Part shown: in pieces, positions 16,034 through 24,568 of the stretch | Position numbering within the stretch: the stretch's first letter is position 1 | Layout of the letters: the number at the start of each line of letters is the position of its first letter | Source of the DNA: Streptococcus mitis | GTDB taxonomy: Bacteria > Bacillota > Bacilli > Lactobacillales > Streptococcaceae | DNA: 37,928 nucleotides | Direction: 5' to 3' | Assembly: GCF_005144795.1 (NCBI RefSeq) | Contig: NZ_SWFJ01000014.1 | Span: 1-37,928, forward strand | The notes under the pieces: generated by a model | Database searches by the model: none | Told to the model about the DNA's origin: nothing | The model's input: only the letters and a program-made list of their open reading frames with translations | Translations under genes and position numbers: made by a program

Positions 16034-16864
16034 TTATTTCGTTTTCTGAGCCTTTTTCTTGGCTTTTCTTTTTCTATTTTCCAAATCTTTCTGTGCCTGA
16101 GCTACCGCCTCTCGCTCTGCGATAATCTTGAATGGATTGTTCAAGAAATAGGTTTGCAGGACTTGATAAGCATTGGACACTGTCCAGTATAGGGCGACTC
16201 CACCTGGCGCATAAACTGCAAAGATAAAAATCAAGACTGGAATCCCATACATCATCACAGTCGTAGCGCCATTTCGCTCAGACAAGGCTTTATTGGATAA
16301 CCAAGTACTTAAAAAGGTAAATACTGCCGCTAAAATCGGAAGAACAAGAGTTGTATCCACACCACCAAGGTTAATCCATAAGAAATGACCTGTCTTTAAA
16401 AAGTCAACTCTTGATAGAGCTTGGAACAAGGCCAAGATAACCGGCATCTGAATCAAAATCGGCCAAAGAGAATCTGACTGTCTGACACCCATTTCTTTAA
16501 AGACTTTACGCATTTCTTGCTCTAGCTTGGTTCTGCTTTCCATATCTCGACCTGGATATTGTTCTCGAAGCGCCTTAATGCGTGGTTGAGCTTCCTGCAT
16601 TTTTCTAGAAGCTACCATTTGCACCTGAAAGACTGGCAAGAGTAGTGTACGAATCAAGACCGTAAAGAGAATAATCCCTACTCCGATACTGATATCAAAC
16701 GATAAAAAGCGAATGATTTCCGCAAAGAAGTAAACAAATTTACTCCAAAAATCAGCCGATTCGGCTGTAATATCGCTAGTTGTCCCATTTGTTGCACAGG
16801 CTGTCATGATCAATAGAGACAGTCCTAGCAAACTAGTCAACTGTAATTTCTTTTTCACTCCCAT
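16034..16864 (-). CDS. yidC: Membrane protein insertase YidC
   Basis: 276-aa Oxa1/YidC/SpoIIIJ insertase that puts membrane proteins into the lipid bilayer with or without Sec. A lipoprotein signal ([10 protein letters not shown] then LIMTAC, lipidated Cys23) is followed by the core domain with about five membrane segments. The conserved groove arginine is Arg72 in [10 protein letters not shown], and [17 protein letters not shown] marks the last two segments. The tail is short and basic ([11 protein letters not shown]). It overlaps rnpA by 32 bases and precedes khpB, the standard Gram-positive arrangement. Streptococci have two paralogues; this is the one next to rnpA, and I avoid numbering it because species differ. 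Confidence 0.94.
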   Translation of the reverse strand: MGVKKKLQLTSLLGLSLLIMTACATNGTTSDITAESADFWSKFVYFFAEIIRFLSFDISIGVGIILFTVLIRTLLLPVFQVQMVASRKMQEAQPRIKALREQYPGRDMESRTKLEQEMRKVFKEMGVRQSDSLWPILIQMPVILALFQALSRVDFLKTGHFLWINLGGVDTTLVLPILAAVFTFLSTWLSNKALSERNGATTVMMYGIPVLIFIFAVYAPGGVALYWTVSNAYQVLQTYFLNNPFKIIAEREAVAQAQKDLENRKRKAKKKAQKTK

Positions 16865-17204
16865 TTCCTTCCTGGTAAATCTTTGATAATTTTAATACGT
16901 GGAGTAGATTTTTCTCCATCTCTGCGTATCCCAAGTTTTCAACCCCTTTTCGAGCAATGACAACAAAATCGACGTTTTCTTCCAGACTCCCTTTTACATT
17001 CTGGATAATATGTCTAATTCGTCGCTTGATTTGATTTCTAGTGACGGCATTCCCCAGTTTTTTGCTAACTGATAGACCTACTCGAAAATGGTTTTTCTGG
17101 TTTTCTAGTTGGTAGACAACAAATTTGCGGTTAGCAAAACTTGTCCCCTCCTTGAAAATCGCCTTAAAATCTTTCTCTCTTTTTACACGAAAGTTTTTCT
17201 TCAA
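16833..17204 (-). CDS. rnpA: Ribonuclease P protein component
   Basis: 123-aa basic protein that assists the RNase P RNA in trimming tRNA 5' ends. The family signature is present: a start [17 protein letters not shown], then [26 protein letters not shown] (the RNR motif, about residues 41-66). The start codon is TTG at 17202-17204 with GGAG seven bases upstream. rpmH is not next to it, unlike in Bacillus. The 3' end overlaps yidC by 32 bases. An extended -10 promoter lies 30 bases upstream. Confidence 0.95.
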   Translation of the reverse strand: MKKNFRVKREKDFKAIFKEGTSFANRKFVVYQLENQKNHFRVGLSVSKKLGNAVTRNQIKRRIRHIIQNVKGSLEENVDFVVIARKGVENLGYAEMEKNLLHVLKLSKIYQEGNGSEKEITVD

Positions 17205-17233
17205 AACTCAACTCCATCTATTAAATTACTACT

Positions 17234-17261
17234 ATTATACCATATTTTTCAAAAAAGCCAA
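17234..17261 (-). promoter_or_regulatory. Promoter of rnpA-yidC-khpB
   Basis: On the minus strand TTGGCT (17256-17261), 16 bases and TATAAT (17234-17239) preceded by TGG, an extended -10 promoter. Confidence 0.8.
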
Positions 17262-17291
17262 TCATAGCAAGGTTTTGGACATTTCCATCAG

Positions 17292-17327
17292 AAAAAGAAG
17301 CTGGAAAAATCTCTTTCCCAACTCCTT
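17292..17327 (-). terminator. Terminator of ackA
   Basis: On the minus strand a long stem (about 12 pairs including G-T pairs, GGAGTTGGGAAA with TTTTCCAGCTTC) and loop GAGAT are followed by TTTTTC, 23 bases past the ackA stop codon. Confidence 0.7.
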
Positions 17328-17349
17328 GTACTAAATATTTTTTCTAGTT

Positions 17350-18543
17350 TTACTTATTTTTCAATCGTTCAACGTCACGGGCAATGACCAATTCTTCATC
17401 TGTTGGGATAACTAAAACACGGATTTTTGCTTCTTCTGTTGAGATATCTCCTGTTGTTCCAAAAACATTCTTTTCAGGATCAACATCACAACCAAACCAA
17501 GTAATACCTGAAATAACTTTCTCACGGAAATGAGCCGCATTCTCTCCAACACCCGCCGTAAAGATAATAGCATCAGCTCCGTTTAAGACTGCTAGATATT
17601 GACCAATGTATTTTTGGATACGGTCAACATACATTTCATACGCCAAAGTTGCATCATGATCCCCAGCTTCTACAGCTGCTTCGATATCTCTCATATCACT
17701 TGATTTAGCAGATACACCCAACAGCCCTGACTCACGATTGAGAACGCGACTGATATCCTCTGGCGTATTGAAATCCTCTGTATATTGCATTAAGTAAGGG
17801 ATGATAGCAGGATCAATATCTCCAGTACGAGTACCCATCATCACTCCAGCAAGCGGTGTGAATCCCATAGAAGTATCAACTGACTTACCACCGTTAATAG
17901 CTGTAATTGATCCCCCGTTTCCGATATGGCATGTAATTAACTTCAAGTCTTCCAAAGGTCGTCCCAAGAGTTTTGCTGCTTCTCCTGCTACAAACTGATG
18001 GCTTGTCCCGTGGGCACCGTATTTACGAACCTTATTTTCTGTATAATATTTAGTTGGTAGAGGATAGCGATAAGCCTTCTCTGGCATAGTTGTGTGGAAT
18101 GAAGTATCAAAAACAACTACACTGGTAATATCTGGCAACAATTCCTTGAAGGCACGAACACCTGCTGCATTGGCTGGATTGTGGAGAGGAGCCAACAAAC
18201 TTAACTCTTCAACTTTTTCTAAAACATCTCCCTCAACAACTGTCGATTCTTTAAAGTGTTCTCCACCCGCTACAACACGGTGACCAACACCTGTAATCTC
18301 ATCATAAGCCTTGATAATGTCGAAACGAATCAAGTCATCCAATAAGATTTTAACAGCTTGTGTGTGATTTTCAATATCCAAAATTTGTTGTTCAGAACGA
18401 CCATCAAATTTTACAGTTGAAATTGAATCTTTCAAACCGATACGTTCAATCAAGCCTTTCGCCAATACTTTTTCTTCTGGCATTAAGTATAATTGCCATT
18501 TCAAACTTGAACTTCCTGCATTGATTGAAATTGTTTTTGTCAT
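17350..18543 (-). CDS. ackA: Acetate kinase
   Basis: 397-aa acetate kinase, making ATP and acetate from acetyl phosphate and ADP in mixed-acid and oxidative pyruvate metabolism. The acetokinase motifs are clear: [15 protein letters not shown] at residues 4-18, [11 protein letters not shown] at about 86-96, and HIGNGGS with the following [20 protein letters not shown]. The length is normal. In pneumococcus the enzyme also sets the acetyl-phosphate pool fed by pyruvate oxidase. It follows the ytxK-like gene and has its own promoter with an adjoining cre site. Confidence 0.97.
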   Translation of the reverse strand: MTKTISINAGSSSLKWQLYLMPEEKVLAKGLIERIGLKDSISTVKFDGRSEQQILDIENHTQAVKILLDDLIRFDIIKAYDEITGVGHRVVAGGEHFKESTVVEGDVLEKVEELSLLAPLHNPANAAGVRAFKELLPDITSVVVFDTSFHTTMPEKAYRYPLPTKYYTENKVRKYGAHGTSHQFVAGEAAKLLGRPLEDLKLITCHIGNGGSITAINGGKSVDTSMGFTPLAGVMMGTRTGDIDPAIIPYLMQYTEDFNTPEDISRVLNRESGLLGVSAKSSDMRDIEAAVEAGDHDATLAYEMYVDRIQKYIGQYLAVLNGADAIIFTAGVGENAAHFREKVISGITWFGCDVDPEKNVFGTTGDISTEEAKIRVLVIPTDEELVIARDVERLKNK

Positions 18544-18559
18544 AACATGATACCCCTTT

Positions 18560-18591
18560 TTTAAGCGTTTTCATCTATTATAACAAAATCT
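18560..18591 (-). promoter_or_regulatory. ackA promoter with cre site
   Basis: On the minus strand TATAAT (18577-18582) preceded by TGT is an extended -10 box; the -35 region is poor and overlaps the end of the ytxK-like gene. Just downstream, 18560-18573 reads TGAAAACGCTTAAA, a good but imperfect cre, so it would lie at about +1 to +12. Confidence 0.65.
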
Positions 18592-18594
18592 ATT

Positions 18595-19548
18595 TTATAT
18601 TTCAGTACCTTGAGTCCATTTTTGAAAATTTTCTTTAAATTTCATTAAAACACTTGCATCTTGTAAGCTAGCAAGTGGATAAACAAAAGGCTCTACTGCT
18701 ATTTCATTTTTCCTCTGTAGGATGAAAATAGTCTTAGATTGTTTAGCATTAGCAAAGAGATTTTCAGGCAGACTAATCATGGCAGTCAGACTCGCCTCCT
18801 CTTTCAGCCAGCCTTTCAACAAATCACTCTGAGGACTGGTCAACAAATCACTCGGAGCGAGAAAAATAGCGTATCCATCTGACTTGAGATACTTAAGTCC
18901 TTGTTCCATGAGCAAGTGATGGGCGTAAGTATGTTCTTGGCTAGAAGCAACTTGATGACGCGACGCAACGGCGTCATCAGGATAATAGCCGACAGGCAAG
19001 TCGCTGATAACCACATCGCTTTCTTTAAGCATTTGTGGACGAACTGCATCTCCTTGGACAAAGCCAGCCTGCAAACCAATTACATCTGCCATACTAGCCG
19101 CCAAATCAATCAGCAAATCATCCACTTCCATTCCCAAATAATCCACCTTTTTATCAAGCGAGGTCAAGAAAGTAGTGCCTAGAATTCCCATCCCAGAACC
19201 TATTTCGAGGATAGTGATTTCCCCCTCTTTAAACAACTCCTCCACAATAAACACCAAAAGTAAAGCAATAGCATCTGGCGTAAACTGGTGATTGGCCTGT
19301 AGGGGCTCTGTCTGCCCGGCCTTCATCAAGAGAAACTGGTAGGTCTTGAGCCATTCTTCTTTGCGAAGCGCTAAGCGTTTAAGGGCCTGATTGTTCTCCT
19401 TGACCTGCTCTAACTCAGTCTCACCATCCAGATAGATGCTGTTTTGCTCCACCAAGGCGTCATAAAAGTTAGTCGCCAAATCATTTTGGATGACTTGGAC
19501 ATTCTCTAGTAAATAGGTATAAGCTTGTTCAATTTTTTCAAAATCCAT
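18595..19548 (-). CDS. ytxK: YtxK-like class I methyltransferase
   Basis: 317-aa protein of the N6-DNA-methylase-like fold. The SAM-binding motif I is LEIGSGMGILGTTFL at about residue 120, a further acidic motif is DYLGMEVDDLLIDLA, and a motif IV-like VISDLPVGYYPDD stands where DNA methylases have NPPY. The C-terminal half includes GYAIFLAPSDLL and a late MISLPENLFANAKQSKTIFIL, typical of the YtxK family. A gene of this family follows the comG operon and precedes ackA in many lactic-acid bacteria; its substrate is unknown. The ribosome binding site (AGGA close to the ATG) is weak. Confidence 0.85.
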   Translation of the reverse strand: MDFEKIEQAYTYLLENVQVIQNDLATNFYDALVEQNSIYLDGETELEQVKENNQALKRLALRKEEWLKTYQFLLMKAGQTEPLQANHQFTPDAIALLLVFIVEELFKEGEITILEIGSGMGILGTTFLTSLDKKVDYLGMEVDDLLIDLAASMADVIGLQAGFVQGDAVRPQMLKESDVVISDLPVGYYPDDAVASRHQVASSQEHTYAHHLLMEQGLKYLKSDGYAIFLAPSDLLTSPQSDLLKGWLKEEASLTAMISLPENLFANAKQSKTIFILQRKNEIAVEPFVYPLASLQDASVLMKFKENFQKWTQGTEI

Positions 19549-19592
19549 ATTCCTATCTTATCAAATTTCCCTTCTTTTTTCCATCCTTATAG

Positions 19593-19625
19593 AAAAATCA
19601 CTCCCTGACTAGGCGAGTGATTTTT
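19593..19625. terminator. Terminator after the small methyltransferase gene
   Basis: A perfect 11-bp inverted repeat AAAAATCACTC / GAGTGATTTTT with T runs on both strands. The stop codon of the methyltransferase gene at 19609-19611 lies in the loop. Confidence 0.85.
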
Positions 19626-20196
19626 GGGCTACTGTTAAAAAGAGTTCTGAGTAATTTCCTTGAAACAGGTCTTCAGCACTATAGAGAATCTGACTATGTA
19701 CAGATGAAAAACAATGCTCAATTAGCTTGTTTTCCAGTTCAACCAATTCAAATCCATGATGATTAGCCTCTATCTTTGTAAAATCAGCAATGAGGAGTTG
19801 TCCACCTTCCCTCAAATGTTGATGAAACAGTGAGAGAGCCGCATCCAAATCAGGCATATGATGAAGAACACGACAAACAACAATGAGATCAAACTCTTTC
19901 TCCAAGGGTTTTTCCAGTAAATCTTGCTCCAAAAAGTGGATATTCTTGATGTCTTGCTGCTCCGCTTTCAAACGAGCTTGCTCCAGCATTTTCTCCGAAA
20001 TATCCACCAATGTTACAGACTTGGCCTGCTTGGCTAGGGGCAAGGTTAACAGCCCCGTCCCTCCACCGAAATCCAAAATTTCTTTGTCTGATAGAAGATC
20101 AATCTGTTTCTCGACTGCTTGACAAACCAAGTTTGCAAGGAAGATATTTTTAGGTGAATCAAAAGTTTCTGCTTTGTGGTTAAAATCATGTTTCAT
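19609..20196 (-). CDS. Class I SAM-dependent methyltransferase
   Basis: 195-aa protein with a standard Rossmann methyltransferase core: motif I LDFGGGTGLLTLPLA at about residues 40-54, an acidic loop VTLVDISEKMLEQA, motif IV FDLIVVCRVLHHMPD at about 105-119 and LLIADFTKIE. The H-H-M-P element is typical of small-molecule methyltransferases such as the UbiE/Methyltransf_11 group; the substrate is unknown. It lies 32 bases after comGG. The ATG at 20196 has no ribosome binding site but is six bases from an extended -10 box, so it may be expressed as a leaderless mRNA independently of comG. Confidence 0.85.
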   Translation of the reverse strand: MKHDFNHKAETFDSPKNIFLANLVCQAVEKQIDLLSDKEILDFGGGTGLLTLPLAKQAKSVTLVDISEKMLEQARLKAEQQDIKNIHFLEQDLLEKPLEKEFDLIVVCRVLHHMPDLDAALSLFHQHLREGGQLLIADFTKIEANHHGFELVELENKLIEHCFSSVHSQILYSAEDLFQGNYSELFLTVAQKSLA

Positions 20197-20202
20197 GCTT
20201 TT

Positions 20203-20211
20203 AGTTTAACA
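20203..20211 (-). promoter_or_regulatory. Extended -10 box six bases before the methyltransferase ATG
   Basis: On the minus strand TGTTAAACT (TG, one base, TAAACT at 20203-20208). The -35 region (TAGCTA) is poor. The spacing of six bases to the ATG and the lack of a ribosome binding site fit a leaderless transcript. Confidence 0.4.
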
Positions 20212-20228
20212 CAAAGTAGCTTGATTAG

Positions 20229-20642
20229 CTAGGAATTCTCTTTCTTTTCAAGCTTCTTTTCTGATTTTTTCTTCTCCACTTTTTCACTTGAATCGGTCGC
20301 TACCTCTTCCTTTTTATCTCTTTTCTCTTCTTTGATTTTGACTGAGGGAAATAGGAACTCATATTGACTCTTTTGTGTACGAACCCTTGTCACCAAGCTT
20401 ATTTTCTTATTTTGATAACTCACCTGACCCAGATTAAAAGTCTGTTCCCCACTTTCTTGCTCAATCTTATCCTTGGTTCGCTTGGCCATAGCAAAAGCAA
20501 CCAACTTTTCTTTATTTAAAGCATAGTCTTGATAGTGGGCGACTTGTCGGTTCAAGTAAAATTGTAACAAAAGACTAAAGATAGCAGCCACGGTGACTGC
20601 ATAGAGGAGAACACCTGCCTTAACTTTTTTCTTTTTCCACAC
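20229..20642 (-). CDS. comGG: Competence pilus minor protein ComGG
   Basis: 137-aa late-competence protein, last gene of the comG (cgl) operon. It starts [20 protein letters not shown]: a basic N-terminus and one hydrophobic segment (about residues 10-28). It lacks the glutamate at position +5 that the other pseudopilins have, as the site reads KAGVLLY. The C-terminus is highly charged ([16 protein letters not shown]). The start overlaps the comGF stop by 23 bases. ComGG is a minor component of the transformation pilus. Confidence 0.88.
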   Translation of the reverse strand: MWKKKKVKAGVLLYAVTVAAIFSLLLQFYLNRQVAHYQDYALNKEKLVAFAMAKRTKDKIEQESGEQTFNLGQVSYQNKKISLVTRVRTQKSQYEFLFPSVKIKEEKRDKKEEVATDSSEKVEKKKSEKKLEKKENS

Positions 20643-21081
20643 GATAGATGAACTCCCTTTCTAAGCCCTTTTGGAATTGAAAACGAAAACGAACCAATTG
20701 ATTGTCCTCTGTAATCTGCGCAGATTTGAGGCCATAAACCATAGGCTGATAACCTCGTCCACTGGCATCAGTTTTTCGAAAATCATCCGATTTTGACTTA
20801 CCTATCGCAATTTCCTTGCCATCCTGCTTCATATAGAGGCGATTGCCCTCCACTTTTTCGAATTGCGAACGCTCTAATTCTGCCTCCAGCTGGTCCACAA
20901 ACAAGAGCCACTCCTTTTGCTCGCTTTGCTGCTGATAACGAACTTCTGAAATGAGGAGCTGACTCATGGCTTGAAAGAGAAGTAAACTCCCACTGATGAC
21001 AATGAGGGCAATCAGGGATTCCAACAAAGTGAAAGCCTTGACCTTATGGCTCTTTGATCGCCAACAACTGTTCTGAACCAT
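20620..21081 (-). CDS. comGF: Competence pilus minor pilin ComGF
   Basis: 153-aa minor pseudopilin with a prepilin cleavage motif [17 protein letters not shown] near residue 16. The frame is open to 21126, but I take the ATG at 21081 (MVQNSCW) because GGAGG lies six bases upstream. The gene overlaps the 3' end of comGE by 38 bases. The C-terminal part [19 protein letters not shown] is typical of ComGF. It belongs to the minor-pilin set that primes the DNA-uptake pilus. Confidence 0.88.
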   Translation of the reverse strand: MVQNSCWRSKSHKVKAFTLLESLIALIVISGSLLLFQAMSQLLISEVRYQQQSEQKEWLLFVDQLEAELERSQFEKVEGNRLYMKQDGKEIAIGKSKSDDFRKTDASGRGYQPMVYGLKSAQITEDNQLVRFRFQFQKGLEREFIYRVEKEKS

Positions 21082-21346
21082 GGTAGACCTCCAATCCCTT
21101 TTCACTAGAAAATACCTGAATCTCAATTCCGTTTACGTTTACCTGATTTTGACCTGTCTGCAGTGCCATCCTAGCTACCCTCAAGACTTCTTCCTTTTGC
21201 AAGATTTTTGCTTCTTCTTGCCTATTTTTCTGAATTTGTCCCAAAAGAAGGGTCGCAATGCTGGCAAAGATAGCTAGAGCAACCACTGCTTCCAGTAAAA
21301 TCACTGCCCTAATTTTTTGTTTCCTTAATGCGTTTAATTTTTCCAT
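21044..21346 (-). CDS. comGE: Competence pilus minor pilin ComGE
   Basis: 100-aa small pseudopilin with N-terminal [27 protein letters not shown]: the RAVILLEAV segment is the prepilin peptidase site with Glu at +5, followed by a membrane helix to about residue 36. Overlaps comGD by 38 bases and comGF by 38 bases, indicating tight translational coupling within the operon. Confidence 0.88.
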   Translation of the reverse strand: MEKLNALRKQKIRAVILLEAVVALAIFASIATLLLGQIQKNRQEEAKILQKEEVLRVARMALQTGQNQVNVNGIEIQVFSSEKGLEVYHGSEQLLAIKEP

Positions 21347-21743
21347 TTCCTAGATATAATTGATAGCGAATCGCTCCTTTGCTAGTCTGAAATTCAACCT
21401 TAGCCAGGGACGAATTGCCCCCAGCTCGGTCAAATATGATACTTTGTCCCGATGGTGCCTGAATTCCTTTAGGGACTGTCAATTTTTGACTGCCATTGCT
21501 AATCGTCTGCCCATCTAAGTTTAGACTAGTCTTTTGCTGACTGGCTACACTGCGTTTTTGGGTTTCCCGATAGAGTTCTTCAAACTCCATAAAGAAAATC
21601 TGCTCCTCTACCGCCGCAAAAGTGGACTGGACAGAGCCGGACAAGCCCAAAGCAAGGAGACTAACTAGACCCAAAACCAAGAGACTTTCCAGCATAGTAA
21701 AGGCCTTAATCTGCAACGGTTTTACTGGTGTTTTGTTTAGCAT
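21309..21743 (-). CDS. comGD: Competence pilus minor pilin ComGD
   Basis: 144-aa pseudopilin with the cleavage motif KAFTMLESLLVLGLVSLLALG near residue 13. The frame is open to 21788; I take the ATG at 21743 (MLNKTPVKPLQ), which leaves a 38-base overlap with comGC like the other junctions, though its ribosome binding site is weak. The C-terminal globular part ([14 protein letters not shown]) is of normal length for the family. Confidence 0.85.
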   Translation of the reverse strand: MLNKTPVKPLQIKAFTMLESLLVLGLVSLLALGLSGSVQSTFAAVEEQIFFMEFEELYRETQKRSVASQQKTSLNLDGQTISNGSQKLTVPKGIQAPSGQSIIFDRAGGNSSLAKVEFQTSKGAIRYQLYLGNGKIKRIKETKN

Positions 21744-22029
21744 GGTATTCTTTATAGGCTTTAGCCTGTTCTTCTGTGATTCGCCCATCTGCTTGTAACT
21801 TGCTTAGGCTAGCATCTTCATTTTTATCTAAGCTATAAAGTTCTGCCTGACTTTCCACCACCTTAACAACAGCAGCTTTTCCTTTGTCGTTGACTGCCTC
21901 TTTTTGCTTGGTCAAATTAGGTACAAAGAGCAAGAGAAGTACGCTGATAATCAGCAAGACTACCAACATCTCCACAAGTGTAAAAGCTTTAACCTTAGCT
22001 TTTTTCAAGTATGTCATCATTTTTTTCAT
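21706..22029 (-). CDS. comGC: Competence major pilin ComGC
   Basis: 107-aa major subunit of the transformation pilus that binds and draws in extracellular DNA. The prepilin peptidase motif KAFTLVEMLVVLLIISVLLL begins near residue 14 (cleavage before Phe16 with Glu at mature position 5). It is followed by a membrane helix and the helical, soluble part with NLTKQKEAVNDKGKAAVVK and EEQAKAYKEYH. It directly follows comGB (1-nt gap). Expected to be processed by the prepilin peptidase ComC (CilC), which is not in this window. Confidence 0.93.
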   Translation of the reverse strand: MKKMMTYLKKAKVKAFTLVEMLVVLLIISVLLLLFVPNLTKQKEAVNDKGKAAVVKVVESQAELYSLDKNEDASLSKLQADGRITEEQAKAYKEYHAKQNTSKTVAD

Positions 22030-22030
22030 G

Positions 22031-23047
22031 TTAAAAATTTACCTCCATATTTTGATACATGGGCATCAGCATTGCCGCATAAAGTAAAACGATAATCAGT
22101 GCCACAAAGATAAAAACCAGTGGCTGCACCAAATTCATGGTGCGGTTGACTCGGGTAAAAAAGGATTCCCAAGTTTTTTCAGCATAGATTTCCAACTCAC
22201 CACCCAGCTTGGACTTGACTTCTCCATACTCGATTATGAGACTCAATTCCTTCCTAAAGAAAGGATAGGTTCCTATCGTCTGAGAAAATTCTCGACCATT
22301 TTGTAGGGATTTAGCTAAATCTTGACCGATTTCTTTAAATAGCTGGGAACCTTGTTCCTGCATCATTTGAAAAATCTGCGTCAACTCCATCCCCTGCGAA
22401 ATCATATTCCCCCACTCGCGCGCATAATAGGCTGTCAAATAGGTCTGCACAAAGATTCCAAGAAAGGGAAGGCGTGCTAAGATAGAAAAGACGCGCATCT
22501 TAGAACTTCTTTTATAAAAAGTTAGTGCTAAAAGGACACCTACTGAAATAAACCCTACCATTCCTAGAAAAATTTGTGGCAGATTACCAATGATTTGGGT
22601 GGCAATATTGCTACTATCCAGTTGTGGTAGTAGGTAGTTACGTAGTCCCAGCATGATTAAGAGAAGAAAACCTAGCAAAATCAAAGGATAAGTCGCTACT
22701 TCAATTAACTTTTTCTTGACCTTGGCCAGATTGTCTAGATACTCTTCTATCTTTCCCAAACTCAGGTGAAGATTCCCATGAACTTCAGCTAGGGATAACT
22801 GAGTGACAATAGCGCTTGAAAAGCCTAAACTAGCCATCATTTCTGAGAATGATTTCCCTTGAGACAATCCCGTGCGCATCTGGGTCACACACTGCTTGTC
22901 TAACAGAGAACTCCTATCTAAAAAGGAGATTGTCTCCACCAGATGAAAACCGCTGGAAAAGAGATTGTTAAACAAGGTAATGATATTTTTTTGCTTAGCT
23001 GTAGCTAATTTTTTCCGTTTCAGCCTGGAGACTTGTGATATGTCCAT
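22031..23047 (-). CDS. comGB: Competence pilus membrane platform protein ComGB
   Basis: 338-aa inner-membrane protein of the type II secretion/type IV pilus GspF family, which anchors the pilus motor. Two homologous halves each end in membrane segments: LILLGFLLLIMLGLRNYLLP and IFLGMVGFISVGVLLALTFY near the middle, and VFIFVALIIVLLYAAMLMP near the C-terminus. The conserved EYGEVKSKLGGELEIYAE is present. I choose the ATG at 23047 (MDISQVSRLKRKK), as in pneumococcal CglB; the frame is open to 23137, deep inside comGA. This leaves a 53-base overlap with comGA. Confidence 0.9.
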   Translation of the reverse strand: MDISQVSRLKRKKLATAKQKNIITLFNNLFSSGFHLVETISFLDRSSLLDKQCVTQMRTGLSQGKSFSEMMASLGFSSAIVTQLSLAEVHGNLHLSLGKIEEYLDNLAKVKKKLIEVATYPLILLGFLLLIMLGLRNYLLPQLDSSNIATQIIGNLPQIFLGMVGFISVGVLLALTFYKRSSKMRVFSILARLPFLGIFVQTYLTAYYAREWGNMISQGMELTQIFQMMQEQGSQLFKEIGQDLAKSLQNGREFSQTIGTYPFFRKELSLIIEYGEVKSKLGGELEIYAEKTWESFFTRVNRTMNLVQPLVFIFVALIIVLLYAAMLMPMYQNMEVNF

Positions 23048-23936
23048 CTTTAAGAAGCTGGTCAATCTGTTTATTCCAGCTAGTTGGCTGGTGTTCTTGA
23101 TAGTCTTTGTTTGCAAAGTCAACGATTCCTCCTCCACCGATTAATCTCTGGTAGCAAACTCCTTGCAGAACAACTGCTAATTCCTCCTCACTCACACCCA
23201 ACTCCAGCAGGCGTTCATAAACACCTCGGATACTCTTGGCATGAATTGTTGAAAAGACTGTCGCACCTGTCAAACTGGCTCTGACTACTGCACGCGCCGT
23301 CTCGCTGTCTCGAATTTCTCCGATAATCAAGAGATCAGGACGATGACGCAAGGAAAGTTTAATCAGATTTTCATATGTTAGTCCGATTGCTTCATTCAAC
23401 TGCAACTGGAGCATGTCGTCCTGCTTGATTTCGACAGGATCTTCAATGGACATGACTTGCTGTCCTTTAAAGAGGGACTTGGCTAATTCATGCATCAAGG
23501 TCGTCTTTCCACTTCCGACTGGACCAGCAAAGAGATAGAGCCCCCGTTGCCTGTACTGCTTGCCCAGTTCTCCAATATCCTGAAACCAAAAATGCAAATC
23601 CTGCTCCTCATCATGCAACAAGCGAATCACTAAACTCTCATGCCCTCGATAATCACCTACAGTAGATAAACGTAAGGACGCCATCTTCTGGTCATATTCA
23701 TAATCACAGGAACCAAGTTGACTACGTCGCTTTTCTCCCACATTCATACCCGCCACAAACTTAAAGTGACTGATGACGGCGGCAAACTTTTCAAAATCAT
23801 AACAACCGATTTTACAGCGCTCATCTCCGACCCTCATATGAAGCTCATAGGCGTCTAACTTAGGGACAAAATAAATGTCTTGTGCCCCTTTTTTCCGAGC
23901 CGAACGAATGATTTCTTGTGCAATTTCTTGAACCAT
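22995..23936 (-). CDS. comGA: Competence pilus assembly ATPase ComGA
   Basis: 313-aa cytoplasmic PilB/GspE-type ATPase that powers transformation-pilus assembly. Walker A GPVGSGKT is at residues 138-145, the Asp box MSIEDPVE follows, Walker B is RPDLLIIGEIRDSETA, and the His box is STIHAKS. The N-terminal domain is the short ComGA type. It is the first gene of comGA-GG, with GAGGAGG before the ATG and a SigX promoter box 20 bases upstream, so it is expressed only in competent cells. Confidence 0.95.
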   Translation of the reverse strand: MVQEIAQEIIRSARKKGAQDIYFVPKLDAYELHMRVGDERCKIGCYDFEKFAAVISHFKFVAGMNVGEKRRSQLGSCDYEYDQKMASLRLSTVGDYRGHESLVIRLLHDEEQDLHFWFQDIGELGKQYRQRGLYLFAGPVGSGKTTLMHELAKSLFKGQQVMSIEDPVEIKQDDMLQLQLNEAIGLTYENLIKLSLRHRPDLLIIGEIRDSETARAVVRASLTGATVFSTIHAKSIRGVYERLLELGVSEEELAVVLQGVCYQRLIGGGGIVDFANKDYQEHQPTSWNKQIDQLLKDGHITSLQAETEKISYS

Positions 23937-23956
23937 ACTTACCTCCTCACCTATAC

Positions 23957-23964
23957 TATTCGCA
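23957..23964 (-). promoter_or_regulatory. SigX (ComX) promoter box of the comG operon
   Basis: On the minus strand TGCGAATA, one base from the cin-box (com-box) consensus TACGAATA, with the usual T-rich tract upstream. The tract is partly formed by the T run of the preceding DUF1033 terminator. The box lies 20 bases upstream of the comGA start codon. Confidence 0.85.
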
Positions 23965-23978
23965 AAGATTTGGAAAAA

Positions 23979-24009
23979 AATAAAAAAGCAACTCCAAAAA
24001 GTTACTTTT
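23979..24009 (-). terminator. Terminator of the DUF1033 gene
   Basis: On the minus strand a 10-bp stem AAAAGTAACT / AGTTGCTTTT (one G-T pair) with a 6-nt loop, followed by TTATTTTTTT. It starts right after the DUF1033 stop codon and insulates the SigX promoter of comG. Confidence 0.8.
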
Positions 24010-24012
24010 TCT

Positions 24013-24384
24013 CTATCTTAATTTCATACGGCAAGAACGGTGCCTTTCCTGACCTGTTTGTTTTTCATAGCCTGGGCGTAGCTTTTCGTCTGGAATAACC
24101 TGCTCATCCTGCAAAAGAGCCAAAGAATGGTATTGTTGTAAATACTCATCACATTCATCACACCAGCGTTGGTCTTCTGGATCCCAAAAAATGGTCATCA
24201 AGTCACTTCTACTTTTATAAAGAGGGGATTCTTGTTCCAATCTAAACCAGCAAGTCTTGTAGTATTTGAGAGCATCATAATACTGATCAAACTTCCTACT
24301 TGCTACAATATCTTCTTCCCAACCTTCTATAAACCACCAAGGTTCAAAATCTCCGTACATTTCTATAACACGATACATATTCAT
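24013..24384 (-). CDS. DUF1033 family protein
   Basis: 123-aa cytoplasmic protein of unknown function, recognised as DUF1033 by YRVIEMYGDFEPWWF at the N-terminus and TIFWDPEDQRWCDECDEYLQQYHSL in the middle. It is rich in Trp, Tyr and acidic residues. AAAGGA precedes two in-frame ATGs, at 24384 and 24378; either could be used. Transcribed in the same direction as comG but separated from it by a terminator, so it is probably not part of the competence operon. Confidence 0.8.
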   Translation of the reverse strand: MNMYRVIEMYGDFEPWWFIEGWEEDIVASRKFDQYYDALKYYKTCWFRLEQESPLYKSRSDLMTIFWDPEDQRWCDECDEYLQQYHSLALLQDEQVIPDEKLRPGYEKQTGQERHRSCRMKLR

Positions 24385-24403
24385 TCATTCCTTTGTACCG
24401 TAT

Positions 24404-24409
24404 ATTATA
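24404..24409 (-). promoter_or_regulatory. Probable -10 box of the DUF1033 gene
   Basis: A perfect TATAAT on the minus strand, 19 bases before the start codon, with AAAGGA between. The -35 region (TTCCTT at 17 bases) is weak. Confidence 0.5.
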
Positions 24410-24528
24410 ACCAATTCAGACAAACAAGGAAAGAAATATGCTCATTTCTTAATTTCCAGATAAAAAATCCAGCCATCTGATGGAAAACTGAATTTGATCT
24501 GCTGCCTTACGGACTAATAGTCACATAA

Positions 24529-24560
24529 TAAAAAAGCAGAAGCTAGTCTCTAACTCCTGC
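24529..24560 (-). terminator. Terminator of nagA
   Basis: On the minus strand GCAGGAGTTA pairs with TAGCTTCTGC (10 bp, two G-T pairs), followed by TTTTTTATT; it starts 8 bases past the nagA stop codon. The remaining bases 24410-24528 show no gene. Confidence 0.8.
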
Positions 24561-24568
24561 CTTCTCTC

